From the NCBI GenBank assembly GCA_003220535.1, contig QHSU01000070.1, forward strand, positions 62,001 to 126,000: DNA of 64,000 nucleotides, given 5' to 3'. Shown here piece by piece: positions 58,745 to 64,000 of the stretch. Origin of the DNA: Candidatus Rokuibacteriota bacterium. Its GTDB lineage: Bacteria > Methylomirabilota > Methylomirabilia > Rokubacteriales > CSP1-6. How positions within the stretch are numbered: position 1 is the stretch's first letter; each line of letters opens with the position of its first letter. The notes below the pieces were generated by a model. It was not told where the DNA came from. It was given only the letters and a program-made list of their open reading frames with translations, and made no database searches. The position numbers and the translations under genes were made by a program.

Positions 58745-60298
58745 CTACTCCCATTCGATCGTCGCCGGCGGCTTGGACGAGATGTCGAAGACCACCCGAT
58801 TGATGCCCTTCACCTCGTTGATGATCCGGTTGCTGATCGTGCCCAGGAGATCGTATGGCAGTCGCGCCCAGTCCGCGGTCATCGCGTCCTGGCTCATGAC
58901 CGCCCGCAGCGCGATGACGTGGGCATAGGTGCGGAAGTCGCCCATGACGCCGACGGTCCGGATCGGCAAGAGGACCGCGAAGGCTTGCCACACCGTCCGC
59001 TCGAAGCCGGCCGCGCGCACTTCCTCTTGCACGACGGCGTCAGCCTCGCGCAGCAGGTCGAGCCGCTCCGTGGTCACCTCGCCGAGCACGCGGATCGCGA
59101 GCCCGGGTCCCGGGAACGGCTGGCGCCAGACGATCTCGGGCGGAAGCCCCAGGAGCTCTCCCAGCCTCCGGACCTCGTCCTTGAAGAGCTCCCGGAGCGG
59201 CTCGACGAGCTTGAACTGCATCTTCAGCGGGAGGCCGCCCACGTTGTGGTGGGTCTTGATCGTGGCCGACGGCCCGCGGAAGGACACCGACTCGATGACG
59301 TCGGGGTAGAGGGTGCCCTGGGCGAGCCACGGGATGTCGCCGAGCTTCCGAGCCTCGTCTTCGAATACGGCGATGAACTCGGCCCCGATGCGCTTGCGCT
59401 TGAGCTCGGGATCGGTCACCCCGCGTATCGAATCGAGAAATCGCCGAGATGCGTCCACATGGATGAGGTTCATCTTGAAAGCGTCGCGGAACGTGTGGAC
59501 GACCGACTGGGCCTCTCCTTTGCGCAGGAGCCCGTTGTCCACGAAGACGCACGTGAGCTGGTCGCCGATGGCGCGGTGGACGAGCACCGCGACGACCGCC
59601 GAGTCCACGCCCCCAGACAGGGCGCAGAGCACGCGCTGCCCGTTCACCTCGGCGCGGATGGCCTCCACCGTGGTGTCGATGAAGCCGGCCATCGACCACG
59701 TCCGGCTCACACCGCAGACGGTGAGAAAGTTGTCGAGGATCTTTCGCCCTTGCGGCGTGTGGACGACCTCCGGATGGAACTGCACCGCGTAGAGGCGGCG
59801 CTGCTCGTCCTCCATCGCCGCGACCGGGCAGTTCGCGGTCTGGGCGAGCGCCGTGAAGCCCTTGGGCGGACGGAGCACGGTATCACCGTGGCTCATCCAG
59901 ACGGTGACGCGGCCCGTCTCTTCCGGCTCGACGCCTCGGAGCAGGCGGCTTGGCTCCTGGAGCGTGATCTCGGCCTTGCCGTACTCCCGACGCTCGGCAG
60001 GGATCACATGGCCGCCCAGGAGATAGCCCATCACCTGCATGCCGTAGCAGATCCCGAGGACGGGGACGCCCGACTCGAAGAGCGCCTTCGACGGCAGCGG
60101 CGCGCCGTCCTCATAGACACTCGACGGGCCCCCGGAGAGGATGATCCCCTGGTAGCCGGCTGACAGGATCTGCTCGACCGGGTGGGTGCAGGAGAAGATC
60201 TCGGAATGCACGGACAACTCACGGACCCGCCGGGCGATCAGCTGCGTGTACTGACCGCCGAAATCGAGGACCGCGATCTTGCCAGTTCCGACCGACAT
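58745..60298 (-). CDS. guaA: GMP synthase (glutamine-hydrolysing)
   Basis: This 517-residue enzyme converts XMP to GMP. The glutamine amidotransferase domain (1-195) has [17 protein letters not shown] with the nucleophile Cys near 83 and FHPEVVHTP with the His. The ATP pyrophosphatase domain has [19 protein letters not shown] near 225 (SGGxDS P-loop), and the C-terminal dimerisation domain ends [11 protein letters not shown]. The start at 60298 lies 10 bases after the GuaB3-like gene stop. About 76 bases separate it from dnaE. Confidence 0.96.
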   Translation of the reverse strand: MSVGTGKIAVLDFGGQYTQLIARRVRELSVHSEIFSCTHPVEQILSAGYQGIILSGGPSSVYEDGAPLPSKALFESGVPVLGICYGMQVMGYLLGGHVIPAERREYGKAEITLQEPSRLLRGVEPEETGRVTVWMSHGDTVLRPPKGFTALAQTANCPVAAMEDEQRRLYAVQFHPEVVHTPQGRKILDNFLTVCGVSRTWSMAGFIDTTVEAIRAEVNGQRVLCALSGGVDSAVVAVLVHRAIGDQLTCVFVDNGLLRKGEAQSVVHTFRDAFKMNLIHVDASRRFLDSIRGVTDPELKRKRIGAEFIAVFEDEARKLGDIPWLAQGTLYPDVIESVSFRGPSATIKTHHNVGGLPLKMQFKLVEPLRELFKDEVRRLGELLGLPPEIVWRQPFPGPGLAIRVLGEVTTERLDLLREADAVVQEEVRAAGFERTVWQAFAVLLPIRTVGVMGDFRTYAHVIALRAVMSQDAMTADWARLPYDLLGTISNRIINEVKGINRVVFDISSKPPATIEWE

Positions 60299-60308
60299 GG
60301 GCGCCCCG

Positions 60309-61469
60309 CTACCGCGGGCGCCCCAACTTCTGAGCCTGCTGGAACACCTTGCCTTCGGTCTTGATCGTCGGAGCGATGATCAACTCCGTCTGCTGGAGCT
60401 CCCGGATCGTTCGCGCGCCGACCGAGCCCATGCACGTGCGGATCGCGCCCACGAGGTTGAGGGTCCCGTCCTCCGTGAACGCCGGCCCGAAGAGAATCTG
60501 CTCCAGCGAGCCTGCGATGCCGACGCGGATCCGCGTGCCGCGCGGCAGGTTGGCGTGGGGCGTCGCCATGCCCCAGTGGTAGCCGCGGCCCGGCGCCTCG
60601 ATGGCGCGCGCGAACGCGGAGCCGATCATGACCGCGTCCGCGCCCGAGGCGAACGCTTTGCACACGTCGCCACCCGTGGTCATGCCGCCGTCGGTGATGA
60701 TCGGCACGTAGCGACCCGTCTGCTTCCAGTGGAAGTCGCGCGCGGCCGCCGCGTCGGCGGTGGCGGTCACTTGCGGCACACCCAACCCCAGCACCTCGCG
60801 GCTGGTGCAGGCGGCACCCGGGCCCACCCCGATCAGCAGCGCGTCGGCCCCGACGTCCATCAGCTCGAGGCACGCCTCGTAGGTCACGACGTTGCCGATG
60901 ACAAGCGGGATGGCGAGCTGCTTTTTCAGCTTTCGGAGATCGACCGGGGTGTACTCGGTGGCGATGTGGCGAGCCGTGGTGACCGTCGACTGGACCACGA
61001 AGATGTCCGCACCGGCCTCCTGCGCGATCTGCGCGAACCGCTCGGCGCGCTGCGGGATCGAGGAGACGACGGCCGGCCCCCCGCCCTTCTTGATCTCGCT
61101 GATCCGCTGGTGGATCAGCTCTTCCTTGATCGGCTCCCCGTAGATCGACTGGATGATCTTGGTCGCTTCTTCTTGGTTGGCCGAGACGATCCGCTCGAGG
61201 ACCTCGTTGGGGTTCGCGTATCGGGAGAAGATGCCTTCGAGGTTGAGCACCGCGAGACCGCCGTGCCGCCCCATCTCGGCGGCGAGCCGGGGACCGACGA
61301 CGCCGTCCATGGCCGCCGCGATGATCGGCAGGTCGAAGCGATGGCCACAGAGCTCCCAGGAGATGTCGACTTCGCTCGGGTTGACGGTCACGGTTCCGGG
61401 AACGAGCGCGATGTCGTCGAAGCCGTACGCGACCCTGGCCTTGCGCCCTCGCCCGACCCACATCCCCAT
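60309..61469 (-). CDS. guaB3: GuaB3-family IMP dehydrogenase-related protein
   Basis: This 386-residue TIM-barrel protein is the CBS-less GuaB3 branch of the IMP dehydrogenase family: [20 protein letters not shown] near 12, [20 protein letters not shown] near 42-62, and the catalytic loop [17 protein letters not shown] near 195 with Cys. Later [20 protein letters not shown] near 240 matches the phosphate site. GuaB3 proteins in actinobacteria and related groups are less well characterised, but its position directly before guaA supports XMP/GMP synthesis. GGGAGGGGAGCG precedes ATG 61469. Confidence 0.9.
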   Translation of the reverse strand: MGMWVGRGRKARVAYGFDDIALVPGTVTVNPSEVDISWELCGHRFDLPIIAAAMDGVVGPRLAAEMGRHGGLAVLNLEGIFSRYANPNEVLERIVSANQEEATKIIQSIYGEPIKEELIHQRISEIKKGGGPAVVSSIPQRAERFAQIAQEAGADIFVVQSTVTTARHIATEYTPVDLRKLKKQLAIPLVIGNVVTYEACLELMDVGADALLIGVGPGAACTSREVLGLGVPQVTATADAAAARDFHWKQTGRYVPIITDGGMTTGGDVCKAFASGADAVMIGSAFARAIEAPGRGYHWGMATPHANLPRGTRIRVGIAGSLEQILFGPAFTEDGTLNLVGAIRTCMGSVGARTIRELQQTELIIAPTIKTEGKVFQQAQKLGRPR

Positions 61470-61583
61470 CGCTCCCCTCCCGTCCCACCTACCCCTGGTT
61501 TTCGCCCCACATCCCGTATATAGGGATGTCCCCGGCACCGACCTACTAGATTTCGTGCAGTATAACCACCGGGCCACTCCGTG

Positions 61584-62366
61584 TCAACGGTGCGAGCCGG
61601 CCGGATGCGCCTCCTCGTAGAGCATCTGGAGACCCTCGAGCCGCAGGTGCTCGTCGACCCGCTCGATGCCGCGGGCGACCTCCGTCAGGAGCCCGGCGTT
61701 GCCGCCGGTGGCGATCACTTTCGCCCCGCCGCCCATCTCCGCCTGCATCCGCTCCACGAGGCCGTCCACCAGGCCGGCGTAGCCGTAGATCGCCCCTGAC
61801 TGGAGGTTCGTCGCCGTATTCCGGCCGATCGCCTCCTTCGGCCGCACCAGCTCGACCCGAGACAGCCGAGCCGCCCGATTCACGAGCGCGTCCACCGAGG
61901 TCACGATTCCGGGCGCGATGGCGCCGCCGATGAACTCGCCCCGGCCGTTGACGCAGTTGAAGGTCGTGGCGGTGCCGAAGTCGATGACGATCAGCGGCGG
62001 GCCGTATTTCGCGGTCGCCGCGAAGGCGTCCACGTACCGGTCGGCGCCCACCTCGCGCGGCGCATCGACGGCGAGCGGCAGCCGCGTGTTCACGCCCGGC
62101 TCGATGAAGAACGGCGGCCGACTGAAGTACTTCTCGCACATCCACTCCAGCGTCTGGTGGACCGGCGGCACCACGTTCGAGATGGAGACGCCGTGGATGG
62201 TGGCGGCTCGGATTCCGCGCGACTGCAACAGGGTCTCGATGAAGAGGCCGTACTCGTCGGCCGTCTGCTCCCGCCGGCTCGTCAGACGCCACGAGACGAG
62301 CAGGCGTTGATCGTCGAACACGCCGATCTTCGTGTTGGTGTTGCCGACGTCAGCGACGAGCAGCAT
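61584..62366 (-). CDS. coaX: Type III pantothenate kinase
   Basis: This 260-residue CoaX performs the first step of CoA synthesis, phosphorylating pantothenate. ASKHA-fold motifs are LLVADVGNTNTKIGVFDDQR (phosphate 1, residues 2-21), GADRYVDAFAATAKYGPPL near 108, IDFGTATTFNCVNGRGEFIG near 128-147 (with the catalytic Asp) and IATGGNAGLL near 220. It needs K+ and is not inhibited by CoA in known members. Its start lies inside birA (17-base overlap), so it is co-translated. Confidence 0.95.
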   Translation of the reverse strand: MLLVADVGNTNTKIGVFDDQRLLVSWRLTSRREQTADEYGLFIETLLQSRGIRAATIHGVSISNVVPPVHQTLEWMCEKYFSRPPFFIEPGVNTRLPLAVDAPREVGADRYVDAFAATAKYGPPLIVIDFGTATTFNCVNGRGEFIGGAIAPGIVTSVDALVNRAARLSRVELVRPKEAIGRNTATNLQSGAIYGYAGLVDGLVERMQAEMGGGAKVIATGGNAGLLTEVARGIERVDEHLRLEGLQMLYEEAHPAGSHR

Positions 62367-63168
62367 CGGCTTTCTCCTCTCCCAGGCTGATCTCTCCCGC
62401 GATCACCCGTGCGGTCCCGTCGCCGACGTCGATGAGGAGCGCGCCGTCGGTGTCGAGGTCGGTCGCGACACCGGAGACCGCGTCCACCGTGACTCGCCGT
62501 CCGAGGGTGTCGCTGAGCGCCCGCCAGCGTTCGCGGACGGGACCGAAGCCATCGCCCTCGAGCCGGGCGCGCCAGGCGTCGAAGGCCTCGAGCAGAGCCT
62601 CCAGCATCGTCTCCCGGTCGGGCGCGTGTCCGGTCTCGAGCGCGATCGAGGTCGCGCCGGCCGCCAGGTCGGGCGGAAATTCTCGCTGGCCGAGGTTGAT
62701 CCCGATCCCGATGACCGTTGTAGCGGGGACCGTGAGCACGCCGTCGACCGAGGGTGGCCCGAGACAGGCGCGGCGTGGCTCCGATACGCCCGTTCCCGTG
62801 CTCATGCGGGCCTCGAGCAATATTCCCGCGATCTTCTTGCCGCCGACGAGGACGTCGTTCGGCCACTTGACGCGGGCCGCCACCGGCGCGACGCGCCGGA
62901 GCGCTTCGGCCGTGGCGACCGCGGTCGTCAGCGACAACGTCGCCAGGAGCGCCTGGGGCAGCCGCGGGCGGACGAGAATGGAGGCCAGCAGGCTCGCGCC
63001 CGCCGGGGCGCGCCAGGTCCGCCCGCGGCGGCCCCGGCCCGCCGACTGCTGGTCGGCGACCACGACCGTGCGATCCGGCGCGCCGCGCTCGGCCAGCGCG
63101 AAGGCGACCGACTGGGTGGAGTCGACGGTGTCGAGGCGAACTATCGAGGCCGCGCCGCTAGTGCCCAC
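62350..63168 (-). CDS. birA: Biotin-[acetyl-CoA carboxylase] ligase
   Basis: This 272-residue enzyme attaches biotin to the carboxyl carrier protein. VRLDTVDSTQSVAFALAERG starts the catalytic core, and VVVADQQSAGRGRRGRTWRA near 35-54 is the GRGRxGR biotin/AMP loop. ARVKWPNDVLVGGKKIAGIL near 99-118 has the KWPND motif with catalytic Lys, and IGIGINLGQREFPPDL near 150 follows. It has no N-terminal helix-turn-helix, so it is a group I ligase without repressor function. It starts at GTG 63168, overlapping valS by 11 bases. Confidence 0.94.
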   Translation of the reverse strand: MGTSGAASIVRLDTVDSTQSVAFALAERGAPDRTVVVADQQSAGRGRRGRTWRAPAGASLLASILVRPRLPQALLATLSLTTAVATAEALRRVAPVAARVKWPNDVLVGGKKIAGILLEARMSTGTGVSEPRRACLGPPSVDGVLTVPATTVIGIGINLGQREFPPDLAAGATSIALETGHAPDRETMLEALLEAFDAWRARLEGDGFGPVRERWRALSDTLGRRVTVDAVSGVATDLDTDGALLIDVGDGTARVIAGEISLGEEKADAARR

Positions 63169-64000
63169 CGTCGTCGACCCAGGAGAGACTCGCGACGAGC
63201 CTGGCGCTTAGCGCTTCTTGCTCGGTGAGCCGCTCCCGCTCGCGGGCCACGATCTCCGCGGGCGCCCGCTCGGCGAACTCCGTCCGGGCCAGCTTGCTCC
63301 GGAGGAACTCGACGCTCTCGGCGGCGCGCCTGATCTCCTTCTCGATCCGCTGGCGCTCGGCGGCGAGATCCACGACGCCCGCCAGGTCCACGTAGAGCTC
63401 GGACGTGCCGACGACGGCCATCGCCGAGCTCCTGGGCCGCGTCGCGCCGGGGTCGACCGTCAGCCGGACGCGCGCCAGCGTGTCGATGAGCGCCTTGTTC
63501 GCGGTGAAGAGCTCGCCCGCCTCTCGGCCCGCGCGGAGCGTCGCCGCGAGTGTGACGCCGGGCGCGATCCGCATCTCGCCGCGGATGTTGCGCACCGCGG
63601 CGACGAGATCCATGACCGCGGTCATCTCGCGCTCGGCCTCGGCGTGGCGCTGTTTCCTCCCCGGCCGCGGATAGGGCGCGACCATGATCGACTCGCCCGT
63701 GTGCGGCAGACGCTGCCAGAGCTCCTCGGTGATGAACGGCATGAACGGGTGCAGGAGCCGGAGGGTCGTCTCGAGCACCCGGACGAGCGTCGCCTGGGTG
63801 CGGGCGCGCTGGCCGGGGCTCTCGGCGCGGTAGAGCGCGATCTTGGCGATCTCCAGGTACCAGTCGCAGAACTCGTGCCAGAGGAACTGGTAGACGCTCG
63901 ACGCCGCGTCGTTGAACCGATAGCGCTGGAGCGCCGTGCGCACCTCCGCGATGGTGGCGGCCAGCCGGCTCTCGATCCACACGTCGGCGAGCGCCGGCGG
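63158..64000 (-). CDS. valS: Valyl-tRNA synthetase, C-terminal part
   Basis: The right edge cuts this gene; the visible 280 residues are its C-terminal part. ADVWIESRLAATIAEVRTAL begins the anticodon-binding helical domain. FLWHEFCDWYLEIAKIALYR near 45, LHPFMPFITEELWQRLPHTG near 85-104 and VAAVRNIRGEMRIAPGV near 135 are characteristic. The final 70 residues form the Arg/Glu-rich coiled coil of ValRS that contacts tRNA. Its stop overlaps the birA start, making valS-birA-coaX a coupled group. Confidence 0.95.
   Translation of the reverse strand, partial: PPALADVWIESRLAATIAEVRTALQRYRFNDAASSVYQFLWHEFCDWYLEIAKIALYRAESPGQRARTQATLVRVLETTLRLLHPFMPFITEELWQRLPHTGESIMVAPYPRPGRKQRHAEAEREMTAVMDLVAAVRNIRGEMRIAPGVTLAATLRAGREAGELFTANKALIDTLARVRLTVDPGATRPRSSAMAVVGTSELYVDLAGVVDLAAERQRIEKEIRRAAESVEFLRSKLARTEFAERAPAEIVARERERLTEQEALSARLVASLSWVDDGGH

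Noticed and set aside
1-64000. CRISPR array, tRNA or rRNA genes, transposases, phage genes
   Set aside because: No regularly spaced repeats, cloverleaf sequence, rRNA motif or recombinase/transposase domain could be identified on either strand. The palindromic elements are too few and dispersed for CRISPR.

Overview
The window is high-GC, gene-dense bacterial chromosome with no rRNA, tRNA, phage or CRISPR locus. Its style is that of an uncultivated soil or subsurface bacterium. Many enzymes act on aromatic or amino-acid-derived substrates, GTG/TTG starts are frequent, and several families (DUF1989, luciferase-like monooxygenases, HpaB, amidohydrolase_2, bacterial FBP aldolase/phosphatase) are ones I associate with Candidatus Rokubacteria / Methylomirabilota. 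That placement is inference; the window holds no marker that settles it.

Left part (1-17 kb): a PD-(D/E)XK-like protein cut by the window edge, a frameshifted coiled-coil gene, a DUF1989 protein beside an old-yellow-enzyme/FAD reductase fusion, small secreted and zinc-ribbon proteins, a PspF-type sigma-54 activator, a secreted PQQ-type sugar dehydrogenase facing a cytochrome c'-like protein, a GspC-like protein, a hybrid histidine kinase plus receiver protein, and a sugar ABC importer (binding lipoprotein and two permeases, no ATPase). Middle (17-39 kb): a GspG-like pseudopilin, an MFS exporter, and a tightly coupled set (alpha/beta hydrolase lacking its nucleophile, flavin monooxygenase, peptide-type binding protein, HpaB hydroxylase). 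After these come an NDH-2 operon, amidohydrolases, an amidase, a TenA/PqqC-like protein, cupin and NHL proteins. Several genes here are preceded by copies of a palindromic element lying between promoter and ribosome binding site.

Right part (39-64 kb): an OsmC-family gene whose second catalytic cysteine is an in-frame TGA followed by a SECIS-like hairpin, hence a probable selenoprotein; tag, a Rieske ferredoxin and a polysaccharide flippase/glycosyltransferase pair; a run from miaB through bifunctional nuclease, mannosyltransferase and receiver protein to phenylacetate-CoA ligase and a PaaA-like diiron protein; an FBP aldolase/phosphatase divergent from a SorC-family regulator with a likely operator; and a housekeeping cluster valS-birA-coaX-guaB3-guaA-dnaE-accA. 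The dnaE gene carries a 155-residue mini-intein.

The most notable items are the candidate selenocysteine OsmC, the repeated palindromic 5'-leader element with compensatory stem changes, the DnaE mini-intein, and the hydrolase-monooxygenase operon with a missing catalytic serine.
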